NCBI GenBank assembly: GCA_014695345.1
Contig: JACJOC010000030.1
Location: 1 to 64,000, forward strand
Direction: 5' to 3'
Source of the DNA: Cyanobacteria bacterium FACHB-471
Lineage (GTDB): Bacteria; Cyanobacteriota; Cyanobacteriia; Elainellales; Elainellaceae
Length of the DNA stretch: 64,000 bases
In this document: piece after piece, positions 45,464 to 56,196 of the stretch
Numbering within the stretch: position 1 is the stretch's first letter
How the letters are laid out: each line of letters begins with the position of its first letter
Translations under genes and position numbers: made by a program
The notes under the pieces: model-generated
Seen by the model: the letters and a program-made list of their open reading frames with translations, nothing else
The model's database searches: none
Told to the model about the DNA's origin: nothing

Positions 45464-46351
45464 ATGACTAACATTGCATCCGTTTCTCGAACAGAATTAA
45501 CAGAACGACGGCAAAAACTACGCCGTCAGCGCCGTTTGAAGGTTGTGCAGGCTGGCTGGCGAACCCTTGCAGTCAGTGGATTGGCAAGCGGATTAGTTTG
45601 GGGAGTGACCTTACCTGCCTGGACAATTCGGGTACCTGAACAAATTGCGATCGATGGTAACGAGTTTCTCTCTGAAGAGGCAGTTCAGGCGCTCTTACCG
45701 GTTGCCTATCCTCAACATCTCTTGCAGTTACAGCCACAGGCGCTAGCAGCTCAGCTAAAGTCTCAGGCATTCATTGCCGATGCGACGATAACTCGCCATC
45801 TGTTTCCTCCCGGACTGACTGTGCAAGTTCAGGAGCGTCGTCCTGTTGCAGTTTTGTTAGAACCCGATTCGGGTACTGCTGGTTTAGCCAACTCCCCTGA
45901 GCAATCCGCACAGTCAACCGTTTTGCCAGGGGCAACCCAGATCAAACTACTCGATGAAACGGGGGTATCTATGCCCCTAGCAAATTACAGCGGAGCAAAC
46001 CAATCACCACTGCCAAGCTTGAGAGTTGTAGGAATGCCCCGCCAGTATTTTGCTGAGTGGTCAAAACTTTATCAGCAGGTCAGCCGTAGCCCAGTTGCAG
46101 TTCTTGAAATTGATTGGCGAGATCCAGCTAACTTGATTCTCAAGACAGATCTAGGAATGGTGCATTTGGGTTCATACAGTTCCCAGTTTCCAAAGCAACT
46201 GAATGCCTTAAACCAAATGCGTGAACTTCCAGAAACTGTAAATACTAGTCAGATTGATTATATTGACCTGAGAAATCCTGATAATCCTTCTCTCCACATG
46301 ATTGAAACTAGCGCTGTGCCAGAGGACACAACAGCATCTAGTTCTCCCTAA
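45464..46351 (+). CDS. ftsQ: Cell division protein FtsQ
   Basis: Divisome protein linking FtsZ-proximal and septal-wall components. A short cytoplasmic N-terminus rich in Arg/Lys (RRQKLRRQRRLK), one membrane helix (about 32-52), then a POTRA domain (RVPEQIAIDGNEFLSEEAVQALLP, about 56-125, ending in VQERRPVAVL) and the beta domain with YIDLRNPDNPSL near the end. 295 residues. It is followed by ftsZ after a 525-base gap, the usual cyanobacterial order. Confidence 0.9.
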   Translation: MTNIASVSRTELTERRQKLRRQRRLKVVQAGWRTLAVSGLASGLVWGVTLPAWTIRVPEQIAIDGNEFLSEEAVQALLPVAYPQHLLQLQPQALAAQLKSQAFIADATITRHLFPPGLTVQVQERRPVAVLLEPDSGTAGLANSPEQSAQSTVLPGATQIKLLDETGVSMPLANYSGANQSPLPSLRVVGMPRQYFAEWSKLYQQVSRSPVAVLEIDWRDPANLILKTDLGMVHLGSYSSQFPKQLNALNQMRELPETVNTSQIDYIDLRNPDNPSLHMIETSAVPEDTTASSSP

Positions 46352-46876
46352 TTTTTGTGGTTGCTCATTCTGAGATTATTGCTATTTTGGCAGCGGTTGA
46401 TTCATTCAACAGCTTGAGCTTTGGGCGATCGCACTTCCCCCAAACAATCTTTGCAAGGCTATAGTCTTAAACTTTTCGCTAGAGCAATTTCACAACGGGT
46501 TGAAATGAATGGATTGACCCATTGGTGCTTGCATATTCCTCTGGCGAATGCACCCAGAAGTAGATTTCTATCTTTTGGATTTAGTTAAACTCCTATTTAC
46601 TCCAGCTATTGTGTATCATTGGTTTTTCAAGCAACTTACCCTATAGTTGACTAGAGTTGGCGAGTAGGTAAAGTTGAGCCTCAGCCATACACGGTTGAAG
46701 CGCTTCTCAAATAGATTAAATTACTGAGTCTTTTGAGTTCTGCCCATCTAGGCTCATAAGTTTACGGGTAGAAGGTCACTGAATTGCTTATTCTTAAGCC
46801 CTATCGCTTTAGCAGTTAGTGATTTATCACCCATGCAGTTTTTAGTAAATGAAATCAATTTACTCTTCCAGTATCA
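46352..46876 (+). other. Regulatory region between ftsQ and ftsZ
   Basis: 525 bases without a gene. The length suggests that ftsZ has its own promoter or promoters, as is known in other cyanobacteria. I see no clear hairpin terminator after ftsQ and no RNA gene. Several A/T-rich stretches could hold promoters, but none matches well enough to place. Confidence 0.5.
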
Positions 46877-48067
46877 ATGAACACTTCAAATCCTTTTACC
46901 AACTCTGGGCTACACTTAAGTCAGGTCCGCGATGCCAGAGCCGTGCTGGGAGAGGAATCCAGGAGCGATGAGATCGTGCCGAGCAGCATAGCCAGAATCA
47001 AAGTGATTGGGGTCGGCGGTGGTGGTTGTAACGCCGTAAACCGAATGATTGCCAGTGAGGTCGCGGGTGTAGAGTTTTGGTCGATTAATACAGATGCTCA
47101 GGCATTGGTTAATGCATCTACCCACAATCGACTTCAAGTTGGGCAAAAGCTAACTCGTGGATTGGGTGCTGGCGGCAATCCGGCAATTGGGCAAAAGGCA
47201 GCCGAAGAATCACGAGATGAGGTTGCTTCGGCGCTAGAACATGCTGACTTGGTGTTTATTACGGCTGGCATGGGTGGCGGAACAGGCACCGGCGCAGCCC
47301 CCATTGTTGCAGAAGTCGCAAAAGAGATTGGAGCTTTGACCGTCGGCGTGGTGACCCGTCCCTTTACTTTTGAGGGTAGACGGCGTACCAGTCAAGCAGA
47401 CGAAGGGATTGCAGCTTTGCAGAGCAGAGTCGATACGCTGATTATGATCCCCAACGATAAGCTGCTGTCGGTGATCTCAGAGCAGACCCCCGTGCAGGAA
47501 GCATTTCGGGTTGCAGATGACATTTTGCGTCAGGGTGTTCAAGGCATCTCAGACATCATCACGGTTCCAGGGTTAGTCAACGTTGACTTTGCCGATGTGC
47601 GGGCAGTGATGGCGGATGCAGGCTCTGCGCTAATGGGAATTGGGGTTGGCTCCGGCAAGTCTAGGGCTAGAGAAGCCGCAATGACCGCAATTTCCTCGCC
47701 ACTGCTCGAATCCTCAATTGATGGGGCGCGAGGGGTCGTGTTCAATATCACGGGCGGCTCTGATTTGACGCTGCACGAGGTCAATTCGGCAGCGGAGATC
47801 ATTTACGAGGCAGTTGATCCCAACGCAAACATCATTTTCGGGGCGGTGATTGACGATCGCCTTCAGGGTGAGGTTCGAATTACGGTGATTGCGACGGGTT
47901 TCTCAGCTGAGCCACAAGCTGCACCTACATCTAGAGTGACAACTCTAAAACGGAGTGTTAGCGCTCCCCCCATCACCCCTGCACCTCCAACCACGCTTTC
48001 TGAACCCAAGAACAAACCCGGTTTGGATATTCCTGAGTTTTTGCAGAGACGACGACCCACTCGGTAG
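46877..48067 (+). CDS. ftsZ: Cell division GTPase FtsZ
   Basis: Tubulin-like GTPase forming the Z-ring. An N-terminal extension of about 38 residues, typical of cyanobacteria, precedes [19 protein letters not shown]. The GTP-binding tubulin signature GMGGGTGTG is at 131-139, and the synergy loop [12 protein letters not shown] is intact. A variable linker leads to the conserved C-terminal peptide DIPEFLQRR, which binds partner proteins. 396 residues. ATG at 46877. Confidence 0.97.
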   Translation: MNTSNPFTNSGLHLSQVRDARAVLGEESRSDEIVPSSIARIKVIGVGGGGCNAVNRMIASEVAGVEFWSINTDAQALVNASTHNRLQVGQKLTRGLGAGGNPAIGQKAAEESRDEVASALEHADLVFITAGMGGGTGTGAAPIVAEVAKEIGALTVGVVTRPFTFEGRRRTSQADEGIAALQSRVDTLIMIPNDKLLSVISEQTPVQEAFRVADDILRQGVQGISDIITVPGLVNVDFADVRAVMADAGSALMGIGVGSGKSRAREAAMTAISSPLLESSIDGARGVVFNITGGSDLTLHEVNSAAEIIYEAVDPNANIIFGAVIDDRLQGEVRITVIATGFSAEPQAAPTSRVTTLKRSVSAPPITPAPPTTLSEPKNKPGLDIPEFLQRRRPTR

Positions 48068-48255
48068 AGAAATTGCTCTTAACCTCTTTATGCTCATCGA
48101 ACTGTGAAAAAATCATAGTTCGATAGCTGCTCTTAAAGAGATAGCGCTTGGCAATCACCCAATCTGTTAGAACTTTAATCTACGGTTTGCACGTCGGAAT
48201 AGGTGGTAATTTAGAATTTGCTCTGTTACAATCACAGGTTAAAAGTGGTTAACCC

Positions 48256-48828
48256 ATGAGATTTGTAACCATGACAGGAGTACCTGCTCAGCCCCGTTTT
48301 GTTCAGGCAACGATTTCAGAACCATTTCGAGAGCCAATGTTCTATTATTTTGCCTACGGCTCCTGCATGTGTCCGGTAGATTTAAAGCGATCGCTCGGTG
48401 AAAATGTTCACGCTCATGTGATTGGGGCTGCCACGCTAAGAGGCTATCGGTTGGGCTTTTTTCGCCAATCGCGTTTAAGAAACTGCGGCGTTTTAGATGT
48501 AGTTAAAGACCCGACTGCATTTGTCGAAGGCGTTTTGTACCGATTGCCGCAGCGGTTGAGCGATCGCCTAGATTTACGTGAAGAAGGCTATCAGCACGAA
48601 ATTGTGACCATTCATCATCAAGGTCAGCAATATGAGAATGTTCGCACCTACGTTGTTTTAGAGAAGCTAACTGAAGAGCTTGCTCCAAATGACTGGTATT
48701 TCAACGTGGTGCTACGGGGCGCTGTCACTTGCGGTCTGCCAGAGCAATATTGCTGGCAGTTGTTTAACCACATGCATCAGCTTCAGCAACGCCACGGGCT
48801 ACAAGCTCCGCTACTACGCTCAGCCTAA
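48256..48828 (+). CDS. Gamma-glutamylcyclotransferase-like protein
   Basis: GGCT/AIG2-type fold. The substrate-loop motif FYYFAYGSCM (near 31-40) and the catalytic-Glu region LDLREEGYQHEIVTI are present. Family members release 5-oxoproline from gamma-glutamyl compounds, but the substrate here is not known. The N-terminal about 30 residues before MFYYFAYGS are unusual and an internal start at 48349 is possible. Single gene. Confidence 0.75.
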   Translation: MRFVTMTGVPAQPRFVQATISEPFREPMFYYFAYGSCMCPVDLKRSLGENVHAHVIGAATLRGYRLGFFRQSRLRNCGVLDVVKDPTAFVEGVLYRLPQRLSDRLDLREEGYQHEIVTIHHQGQQYENVRTYVVLEKLTEELAPNDWYFNVVLRGAVTCGLPEQYCWQLFNHMHQLQQRHGLQAPLLRSA

Positions 48829-48981
48829 AAGCAAGTTTCATCTTGCTCGTGGTAAAGGTCAGCACTACAGCAACCAATAAATTGATATAGGTCGGATGCG
48901 CTTGTTTCTGTCTCACCTTTTTTTGCAACAGCTAGTTTGGACTAAAAGATAAACTGGGTGCGAACGACGCTTCTATACTTT

Positions 48982-49551
48982 ATGCAAGCGAAAGAACAGC
49001 CTCACTATTCGCCGGAAGAATATTTAGCGCTTGAGGAAACTGCTGAGTTCAGGAGCGAATATTGTAATGGGCAAATTTTTCCGATGGCAGGGGGAACACC
49101 AAATCACAATCGCATCACGGTTAATTTTGGTTCTGCTTTAAGCCTTGCCTTAACTGAGCAAGACTATGACATTTTTATAAGCGATATGAGGCTCTGGATT
49201 CCTCGCAAAGGACTGTATACCTATCCAGATGTCATGGTCGTTGAAGGAGAATTGTCCTTTGTAGAAGGACGCAAAGACACTATTACAAATCCCTTGCTAA
49301 TTGTCGAAGTTTTGTCCGATTCCACGAAAAATTACGATCGAGGCGAGAAATTTGAGTTTTACAGGACTTTAGCTAGCTTTCGAGAGTACGTCTTGGTGGA
49401 TCAGTACAAAGTGCATGTGGAACATTGCTCAAAAACTGCAAACAATCAATGGCTGATGACTGAGTATGAGCAACTGGATGCAGTACTGTGTCTGGTTACA
49501 GTTCCATTGCAGATTCCGCTATCCAATGTCTATAGAAGGGTAGTTTTCTGA
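48982..49551 (+). CDS. Uma2 family endonuclease-like protein (DUF820)
   Basis: PD-(D/E)XK nuclease-like fold: YSPEEYLALEETAEFRSEY at the start, TYPDVMVVEGE with the metal-binding Asp, and LIVEVLSDSTKNYDRGEKFEFYR with the Glu and following helix. These proteins are greatly amplified in filamentous cyanobacteria; nuclease activity is predicted, not shown for most. ATG 48982 is chosen; an upstream in-frame GTG is at 48958. Stand-alone gene. Confidence 0.88.
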   Translation: MQAKEQPHYSPEEYLALEETAEFRSEYCNGQIFPMAGGTPNHNRITVNFGSALSLALTEQDYDIFISDMRLWIPRKGLYTYPDVMVVEGELSFVEGRKDTITNPLLIVEVLSDSTKNYDRGEKFEFYRTLASFREYVLVDQYKVHVEHCSKTANNQWLMTEYEQLDAVLCLVTVPLQIPLSNVYRRVVF

Positions 49552-49745
49552 GCGATCGCCCTCCTCAAAATTATTTTCTTTAAGACTCTTCAGACTTGCA
49601 GTAGCAGAAAATAGGTATTGTTGATTTCACCTTGATAGGTGATGTTAACTAACCTGTTTTTTGTGATTCTTGTTTTAGCGAAGAGTGAACGTAATCCCTG
49701 AATAGCCTAGCTTTTCTAAACAGTAGCTAGGAGGAGTATGTTTGT

Positions 49746-50210
49746 ATGTTTAAGCTCAGCAGCATTTCGGCGATCGCACTATTAGCTCCAGTTTTATGCC
49801 TGTTTGGAGTTTCTCCAGCCAAATCTCAAGACGTAACCTGTAGAAACTTTTTGACTCAAGAAGCGGCTCAATCTTATTTCGTGTTAACAGGATTGCAAGC
49901 CCTAGACTTTGATGGGAATGATATTGCCTGCGAGTCTCTGCCTAACCTGCAAACTACAGAAGATTTTCAGGTTGCAAATGGGCGGGAAGATAATTATGTT
50001 TATGAACTCTGGAGAACTTTGAACCATGATGACGAAATCAGGTATTACCTGACAGTTCGAGAGTTGCGACAAAGAGTTCGCCCTGAAGGGTGGACAGTGA
50101 GGTTAGGCGGCTTTCAAACAGGTTCAGACGCTCTAGTCTTTTTTGACTGCATTTATACCGATCGGGCATCTTCAACCTGTCCTGATTTATCCTCTCTTTC
50201 CTTACGGTGA
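49746..50210 (+). CDS. Secreted Excalibur-like protein of unknown function
   Basis: 154 residues with a signal peptide (ISAIALLAPVLCLFGVSPAKS, cut near 28) and two Cys directly after (DVTCRNF...DIACESLP). The segment CRNFLTQEAAQSYF to DFDGNDIACE matches the pattern of the calcium-binding Excalibur domain, with DFDGND as metal loop, although the loop is shorter than usual. The C-terminal half is unrecognised. AGGAGG lies about 11 bases upstream of the ATG. Confidence 0.7.
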   Translation: MFKLSSISAIALLAPVLCLFGVSPAKSQDVTCRNFLTQEAAQSYFVLTGLQALDFDGNDIACESLPNLQTTEDFQVANGREDNYVYELWRTLNHDDEIRYYLTVRELRQRVRPEGWTVRLGGFQTGSDALVFFDCIYTDRASSTCPDLSSLSLR

Positions 50211-50259
50211 ACCCTATGTTTTGTCCCCCACGTAACGGAGTTATTCATAAGAGTTAAGA

Positions 50260-50288
50260 GAGAAGGCAGGGTGAAGCCTTGCCTTCTC
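50260..50288. terminator. Bidirectional terminator between convergent genes
   Basis: A 12-bp stem (GAGAAGGCAGGG with CCTTGCCTTCTC, one G-T pair) and 5-base loop. A T-stretch (CTAATTTTGG) follows rightward. It separates the Excalibur-like gene from the leftward transglycosylase gene. Confidence 0.65.
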
Positions 50289-50346
50289 GCCTAATTTTGG
50301 TAACTAGCCCAATAGTTGAACCCAATGGTTGAAAACTGCGATCGGG

Positions 50347-52569
50347 CTACTCGGGTAGAAAGCCGACTGTCTCGGCGTGTTCTTCAGAATACTGAGCCAA
50401 ACGTTGGGAAACCTCTGGGTTATAGAGGCGTAAATAGTTCCAGTAGTTTTCAAATACGGATTCGACGTAACCCTTCGTTTCGGGGAAGGGAATCTGTTCA
50501 ACAAATACATCAGGGTCGCTAAAGCCAAAGCGATCGATCCAATCGGCAACACTTCCCGGCCCAGCATTGTAGCTGGCGACCGCAAATAGGGAATTGTTGT
50601 CGTACTCCCGATGGGTATAGTCCAGATACCAGGTGCCCAGAGAGATGTTGTCGTTGGGGTCACTCATCGTGTAATCTTGCAAGCCAATTTGCGAAGCAAC
50701 CCAGTCTGCCGTATCTGGCATCACCTGCATTAGCCCAACTGCACCCGCCACGGATTCAATTTTGGGCTCAAATCGAGACTCTTGCCGAATTAAAGCGGTC
50801 ACCAGCATCGGATTAAGCTGCCGCTGCTGTGACCACGAATTGATCGGTTCTAAAAATGGAAAAGGGTAAAGTGCTTGCCAGTAGCCTGTCTGACGCTTGA
50901 GTGCCTGATATTCAAGCTCTTCCTCTGGCTTTTCGCGCCACTCTAGGCTAGAAACCATGAAAATGCCGTCTAGATTGTCTCCCACGCCAAGACGCATTAA
51001 CCCATCAGTGAATTGTTGAGCAACGGTAGGCTGTACTGGGTTGTCAAATTCAACTTGCCAAATTGACCAGGCATCGCGGTATTGTCCCAGACGATAAAGC
51101 TCTTGCAGCGCGGCTGACCCGGCAGGTGGGACAGGTTGGCTAATCGGTTTGACCACCTGCGGAATCTGTTGCCGCACGGTGGTGAAGTCGCCTACATCCC
51201 AACCCAGTGTGGATGCCGATCGCCATGCATAATAAGACCCAGGATAGTGCGTCAGGACATACTCAAAAGCTTTGTTTGCTTCTGCCTGCTGACCCATCTG
51301 AATTGCCCATTTGCCTACCCAGTAAGCAGCTTCAGGGGCTAATTCGCTGTCGCCATTTTCGGTGACGATTTGCCGTGCCCATTCCCATGCTGTTCGGGCA
51401 TCGCCTGCTGTCGCTGCTCGTTCTGCCTGCTTCCAGCGCAGTTCTGCGGCTGCCTCAGAATTGCTGTACTGAGTCAAGATAGACTGCCGTGCCTGACTTG
51501 CAGACTCAGGGCTTTGCATTGCCTCCAACACGTCTGCCCTTTCTGCGAGTGCTTCGGCAGCGCGGTCAGGAAAACGCTCAATCACAGTATCCAGGTAAAT
51601 TAAGGCATCCTGTGGCTTGTCAGTTAGCTCTGCCATTTTAATCAGAGCGGTTGCGGTTTCGTCAGCATCAGGAAATTCTTGCGTTAGCTGGTAGTAAGCT
51701 CTGAGTGCATCAGAGTAGCGTTCTCCTAACTGGGCACCGCGCCCAGTCCGGTAGGCATTTAGGGAAGTGCGAGGCGCTTTGGCGTAGGCTGAGCCAGCGC
51801 TGCCGTAGTAACCATTTTCCCAATAGGCAAAGGCGATCGCCTCCCAGTCTTCCGGTTGAAGCTGGCTACCGTACTCATTCACCAACCGATCCAAAATGGA
51901 AGTAATTTCGGGTAAGTAATGCCCATGCTTCGCCAGAACCAACAGCATTGAAAGCTGGTTTGGGTTTTGGCTGAGGCGAGTTTTAGCAATTTCAATGCTG
52001 CGGGGGTGAGCAGGGAATTTGGCGATCGCCTGATCCCAGTACTGCGGGTCACTCTGCCCCAGCGCAAATAACGCCTCCGCTGTAACCGGATCATCAGGAT
52101 ATTCCGTCCAAAGCTGCTGCCACATTGCTGTTGCTGCTGCCGGATTGCCGCTTGCCGTGTGTGCTTGCGCCCGCTTGTAGAGAATCTGCGGTGCCAGAGC
52201 AGCATAGTCTTGCTCCAGATCTTCCAGCCAAGGCAGCGCTGACCCTGCCTGTCCCTGCTGAATCAAGTCACTGGCGAGAAGATAGCGTGCTCGATTGCGA
52301 TCGGGCGAAGGGGAACCGCTCGCAATTTCCTCTAGTTGAGCGGCCCGTTCTGTCACTGATACTGACACCAGGGGCAACACAGCGGAGGTTGTATCCTGGC
52401 TCAAATCCAGTTCACCGGTTGCCTGCTCAGTGACAAACCATTGCTTGACCAGGGGTTGCTCTAAGACTAAATTGCTCAATCTGGATGCAGAGAAAGTAGC
52501 ACCCATAGTTAAAGCTGCCAGCCCTGCGCCAACAGCTAAGAAAACCTGATTCTTACGTTGCTTTAGCAT
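50347..52569 (-). CDS. slt: Soluble lytic murein transglycosylase (Slt-like)
   Basis: Peptidoglycan-cleaving enzyme forming 1,6-anhydro ends. An N-terminal signal or anchor (about 8-28), a long helical superhelix of TPR-like repeats (about 70-520), then a lysozyme-like SLT domain with catalytic Glu597 in IRQESRFEP, followed by GAVGLMQVMPDTA and ASYNAGPGSVADWI. 740 residues fits the Slt70-like class. Active in the periplasm on septal or growing wall. Single leftward gene, ATG start. Confidence 0.92.
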   Translation of the reverse strand: MLKQRKNQVFLAVGAGLAALTMGATFSASRLSNLVLEQPLVKQWFVTEQATGELDLSQDTTSAVLPLVSVSVTERAAQLEEIASGSPSPDRNRARYLLASDLIQQGQAGSALPWLEDLEQDYAALAPQILYKRAQAHTASGNPAAATAMWQQLWTEYPDDPVTAEALFALGQSDPQYWDQAIAKFPAHPRSIEIAKTRLSQNPNQLSMLLVLAKHGHYLPEITSILDRLVNEYGSQLQPEDWEAIAFAYWENGYYGSAGSAYAKAPRTSLNAYRTGRGAQLGERYSDALRAYYQLTQEFPDADETATALIKMAELTDKPQDALIYLDTVIERFPDRAAEALAERADVLEAMQSPESASQARQSILTQYSNSEAAAELRWKQAERAATAGDARTAWEWARQIVTENGDSELAPEAAYWVGKWAIQMGQQAEANKAFEYVLTHYPGSYYAWRSASTLGWDVGDFTTVRQQIPQVVKPISQPVPPAGSAALQELYRLGQYRDAWSIWQVEFDNPVQPTVAQQFTDGLMRLGVGDNLDGIFMVSSLEWREKPEEELEYQALKRQTGYWQALYPFPFLEPINSWSQQRQLNPMLVTALIRQESRFEPKIESVAGAVGLMQVMPDTADWVASQIGLQDYTMSDPNDNISLGTWYLDYTHREYDNNSLFAVASYNAGPGSVADWIDRFGFSDPDVFVEQIPFPETKGYVESVFENYWNYLRLYNPEVSQRLAQYSEEHAETVGFLPE

Positions 52570-52774
52570 GAAGTCTGGCTAAACCTGCAATTCCTAGATT
52601 GAATGACTGCTAGCGTCCCAAGGATCGTTCTGTCTTTCACAGCATGATAACAATCCTTAATTGATTGTGACCGTCTTTAGACAGCGATCGCCCTCTTCCT
52701 GATGCAGCCCAAACTCAGCTCAAATCAAAATTGAGCAATACTGGACGTATTGATGCTTTCAGGTAGCGGGAGAA

Positions 52775-54250
52775 ATGAATCTTCTAGGGACAGATACGCC
52801 ACGCTTAAGTTGGTCTGGAGATTTGCTGGTCATTGGTTTATTTGAAGATGCTGTAGATTTGACGGGCGATCTGGCAGAGCTAGATACCAAGCTGTCCGGC
52901 ACCTTAACCGAACTGATTGGAGAAGCCGAGTTTAAAGGAAAAGAAGGCAGCAGCGCAGTGACCCGAGTCGGCGCAGGTAGCCCTATTCGCAAGATTGCAG
53001 TATTGGGTTTAGGTAAACCCGAATCATTGAAGCTGGAAAGTCTGCGTCGAGCTGCCGCAGCCGCCGTTCGCCTGGCGAAGAAAGAAAAGAGTAAAACGGT
53101 GGGGGTAAGTCTGCCTCTGTGGAATAGCGATGCGGCAATAAGTGCCCAGGCGATCGCCGAGGGAATCGAACTCACCCTGCATCAGGACAATCGCTTTAAG
53201 TCGGACGAAGATAAAGACAAAGCTCCTCCGCTTGAGCAAATCGATCTGCTTGGCTTTAACGGTCAGGATGAGGCGATCACCCGTGCCCGCCAGATAGCCT
53301 TAGGTGTCATTCTCGCTAGGGAACTGGTGGCAGCCCCAGCCAACATCGTTAACCCCATTGTCATGGCAGAAACCGCAGCGGCGATCGCTAACGAATTTGG
53401 CTTAGAGCTACAGATTCTTGAGCGAGAAGACTGCGAGAAGTTAGGGATGGGTTCTTTTTTGGGCGTTGCTCAAGCTTCTGACCTGCCGCCTAAATTTATC
53501 CACCTCACCTATCGCCCTGAGGGAACACCCCGCCGCAAACTGGCGATCGTCGGCAAAGGGCTGACCTTTGACTCTGGTGGGCTCAACATCAAAGGACCAG
53601 GCAGCGGTGTAGAAATGATGAAGACCGACATGGGTGGGGCCGCCGCAACGCTCGGTGCTGCAAAGGCGATCGGGCAGATTAAGCCCGATGTTGAAGTTCA
53701 CTTCATTAGTGCTGTAACCGAGAACATGATCAGTGGTCGGGCTATGCGCCCCGGCGACATTCTCACTGCCTCTAATGGCAAAACCATTGAAGTCAATAAC
53801 ACTGACGCTGAGGGCCGTTTGACCCTGGCAGATGCGCTGGTGTTTGCCGAAAAGCTAGGCGTAGATGCCATTATCGATCTGGCAACCCTAACCGGAGCCT
53901 GCATTGTTGCACTCGGTGATGATATTGGCGGGTTGTGGAGCGAAGATGAGGCGATCGCCACCCAGCTTACCCAAGCCGCCGAACGTTCTGGCGAAAAGTT
54001 TTGGCGAATGCCTATGGAAGAAAAATACTTCGACGGCTTAAAGTCTGTTGTAGCCGATATGAAAAATACTGGCCCGCGTGCTGGAGGCGCAATCACAGCC
54101 GCCCTCTTCCTCAAACAATTCGTTAAAGAAACCCCCTGGGCCCATCTAGACATCGCTGGGCCTGTGTGGAAGGAAAAGGAAAATGGCTACAACAACCCCG
54201 GAGCTACGGGTTTCCCGGTTCGGACGTTGGTGAATTGGGTGTTGAGCTAA
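52775..54250 (+). CDS. pepA: Leucyl aminopeptidase (M17)
   Basis: Two-metal cytosolic exopeptidase. The metal and catalytic region is complete: Lys261 and Asp266 in [12 protein letters not shown], Lys273, the Asp in MKTDMGGAA, and NTDAEGRL at 342-349. The N-terminal about 150 residues form the macro-like domain. 491 residues is normal. Besides peptide turnover, PepA binds DNA in E. coli; no evidence here. ATG with AGGTAGCGGGAG upstream. Confidence 0.95.
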   Translation: MNLLGTDTPRLSWSGDLLVIGLFEDAVDLTGDLAELDTKLSGTLTELIGEAEFKGKEGSSAVTRVGAGSPIRKIAVLGLGKPESLKLESLRRAAAAAVRLAKKEKSKTVGVSLPLWNSDAAISAQAIAEGIELTLHQDNRFKSDEDKDKAPPLEQIDLLGFNGQDEAITRARQIALGVILARELVAAPANIVNPIVMAETAAAIANEFGLELQILEREDCEKLGMGSFLGVAQASDLPPKFIHLTYRPEGTPRRKLAIVGKGLTFDSGGLNIKGPGSGVEMMKTDMGGAAATLGAAKAIGQIKPDVEVHFISAVTENMISGRAMRPGDILTASNGKTIEVNNTDAEGRLTLADALVFAEKLGVDAIIDLATLTGACIVALGDDIGGLWSEDEAIATQLTQAAERSGEKFWRMPMEEKYFDGLKSVVADMKNTGPRAGGAITAALFLKQFVKETPWAHLDIAGPVWKEKENGYNNPGATGFPVRTLVNWVLS

Positions 54251-54416
54251 GGGGTTAGGGGGCAGGGGCTAGGGGCTAGGGGAGCGCTAAAGCCCCTTCT
54301 GAAGACTCTGCCTCCGTAGTTCCCAAGCCCAGCTTAGGAACAGGTAAAAACTTGCAAAGACTCGGCAACAAAGGTAAGTAGAAGGAAATATGCCCTAGCC
54401 CCCAGTCCCTAGCCCC
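54251..54416. repeat. Paired G-rich and C-rich tracts after pepA
   Basis: A G-rich tract at about 54250-54282 (repeats of GGGGCTAGGGG type) faces a C-rich tract at about 54391-54416 (CCTAGCCCC type), over 100 bases apart. They are complementary in part and could fold back. Such CTAGCCCC tracts are common low-complexity intergenic sequence in cyanobacteria. Confidence 0.5.
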
Positions 54417-54513
54417 TTACTTAACAATCCCTTTTGTAAAGAAATATTGCAACTCCAAGAACTTCCGTGTTAACTTCTATTTACAAGAGTTGACTTAACT
54501 GAGGATTGCTGTC

Positions 54514-54657
54514 ATGGAAGCTCAAGAGCCTAAGTTTGGATTTACCCGGTTTGCTGAAACTTGGAACGGTCGCTTGGCAATGATTGGTTTCGTCGTGGGT
54601 TTGGCTACCGAATATGTGACTGGTCAGGGCATCCTCTCTCAACTGGGCTTGATGTAA
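54514..54657 (+). CDS. High-light-inducible protein (HLIP / SCP family)
   Basis: A 47-residue single-helix protein with the chlorophyll-binding ELIP/HLIP signature: FAETWNGRLAMIGFVVGLATEYVTG in two parts, with the key E-x-x-N-x-R motif (ETWNGR) and a membrane helix LAMIGFVVGLA. Members bind chlorophyll and carotenoid, and protect photosystem II assembly and chlorophyll synthesis under strong light. Start ATG 54514, stop TAA 54655-54657, followed by a strong terminator. Possible HLR1-like half sites (TTTACA) lie just upstream. Confidence 0.93.
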   Translation: MEAQEPKFGFTRFAETWNGRLAMIGFVVGLATEYVTGQGILSQLGLM

Positions 54658-54689
54658 TTATTCCTGCCAAGTTTAGTTAACAATTCATC

Positions 54690-54728
54690 AATAGCAAAGG
54701 GGCGCACACTGTGCGCCCCTTTGCTATT
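54690..54728. terminator. Very strong hairpin after the HLIP gene
   Basis: A 19-bp perfect palindrome (AATAGCAAAGGGGCGCACA and complement) around a single base. T-rich bases flank both arms. It separates the HLIP gene from the convergent asnS gene and probably works in both directions. Confidence 0.8.
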
Positions 54729-54804
54729 GGGTATCACGAGAGTTAGAAAAAAATGGGAGAGGGTTAAGCCTTTTTTTGCTAACTTGAGTACCAGCGGAAT
54801 GTGT

Positions 54805-56196
54805 CTAAAATTCGGCGCTAAGCGGAGTTCTGGGAAAAGGAATCACGTCACGGATGTTGCTCATCCCCGTCATGAACTGCACAACCCGCTCAAAGCCTAA
54901 GCCAAATCCGGCATGGGGCACTGTGCCATAGCGGCGTAGGTCAAGATACCACCAGAGGTCTTCAGGATTCATGCCCTGCGCTTGAATCCTCCGTTCCAGC
55001 ACGTCAAAACGCTCTTCCCGTTGAGAGCCGCCAATGATTTCGCCGATCTTAGGAGCTAACACGTCCATTGCTCTGACGGTCTTCTCATCGTCGCTGAGGC
55101 GCATGTAAAAAGCTTTGATTTCCGTAGGGTAGTCCGTCACGATGAGCGGCTTTTTGAATAGCTCTTCTGCCAGGTAGCGCTCGTGTTCGGACTGCAAGTC
55201 CAAACCCCAGGAAACGGGATACTCAAAGGTACGATCGCTCTTTTCTAGTAGGGCGATCGCCTCTGTATAAGTAATTCGCTCAAACTCGTTGTTGATAATA
55301 TTGTCTGCTGTCGCCAGCACTGAGTCATCAATCCGCTGGTTAAAGAACTCCATATCTTCTGGGCAAGCTTCCAGCACATACTTAAAGATGTGTTTGAGAA
55401 AGTCTTCTGCCAGGTTCATGTTGCCTTCCAAGTCGCAGAAAGCCATCTCTGGCTCGACCATCCAAAACTCTGCTAGGTGGCGTGATGTATTCGAGTTTTC
55501 GGCTCGGAAAGTCGGGCCAAACGTGTAAACATTGGAGAACGCCAGCGCCATTGCCTCGACCTGAAGCTGTCCACTGACAGTGAGGTAAGCCTGTCTGCCA
55601 AAGAAATCTTGGCTAAAGTCTACTTTCTGATCCTTGGTCAGAGGCACTTTCTGTAAATCCAAGCTGGTGACGGTAAACAGTTCTCCTGCCCCTTCACAGT
55701 CATTTGCAGTAATGATTGGCGTGTGAATCCACAGAAAGCCTCGCTCTTGAAAGAACTGGTGAATGGCGGCAGCACAGGCATTGCGAACCCGTAGTACAGC
55801 TCCGATCGTGTTGGTGCGCGATCGCAAATGTCCCATTGTTCGCAAAAACTCAAACGAATGGCGCTTTTTCTGCAACGGATAGGTTTCTGGATCGGCTTCC
55901 CCTTGAACGGTGACGCTTTCTGCCTTCATCTCAATCCGTTGACCTTTGCCCGGAGATGGCACCAACACTCCCGATATTTCTAAAGCAGCGCCCGTATTCA
56001 ACCGCCGAACTACTTCGGCATAATCCGGCAAATCTTGATTGATCACGACTTGAAGGCTAGCCAGAGAGGAGCCATCATTCACCTCAACAAAGGAAAACCC
56101 TTTCAATTCCCGCTTAGTTCGCACCCAGCCCTGAATTTTGACCGCTTCGTCAGGCTGTCCGGTTTTTAAAAGTGTTGCAATGCGTTGAGTCGTCAT
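54805..56196 (-). CDS. asnS: Asparagine-tRNA ligase
   Basis: Class IIb aminoacyl-tRNA synthetase with an N-terminal OB-fold anticodon domain ([25 protein letters not shown]) and a catalytic domain ([32 protein letters not shown] in parts, motif 3 [15 protein letters not shown]). ATG 56196 is chosen because the family begins [10 protein letters not shown]; the frame is open 21 codons further to 56259, with residues unlike the family. Product about 463 residues, normal. Single leftward gene. Confidence 0.95.
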   Translation of the reverse strand: MTTQRIATLLKTGQPDEAVKIQGWVRTKRELKGFSFVEVNDGSSLASLQVVINQDLPDYAEVVRRLNTGAALEISGVLVPSPGKGQRIEMKAESVTVQGEADPETYPLQKKRHSFEFLRTMGHLRSRTNTIGAVLRVRNACAAAIHQFFQERGFLWIHTPIITANDCEGAGELFTVTSLDLQKVPLTKDQKVDFSQDFFGRQAYLTVSGQLQVEAMALAFSNVYTFGPTFRAENSNTSRHLAEFWMVEPEMAFCDLEGNMNLAEDFLKHIFKYVLEACPEDMEFFNQRIDDSVLATADNIINNEFERITYTEAIALLEKSDRTFEYPVSWGLDLQSEHERYLAEELFKKPLIVTDYPTEIKAFYMRLSDDEKTVRAMDVLAPKIGEIIGGSQREERFDVLERRIQAQGMNPEDLWWYLDLRRYGTVPHAGFGLGFERVVQFMTGMSNIRDVIPFPRTPLSAEF

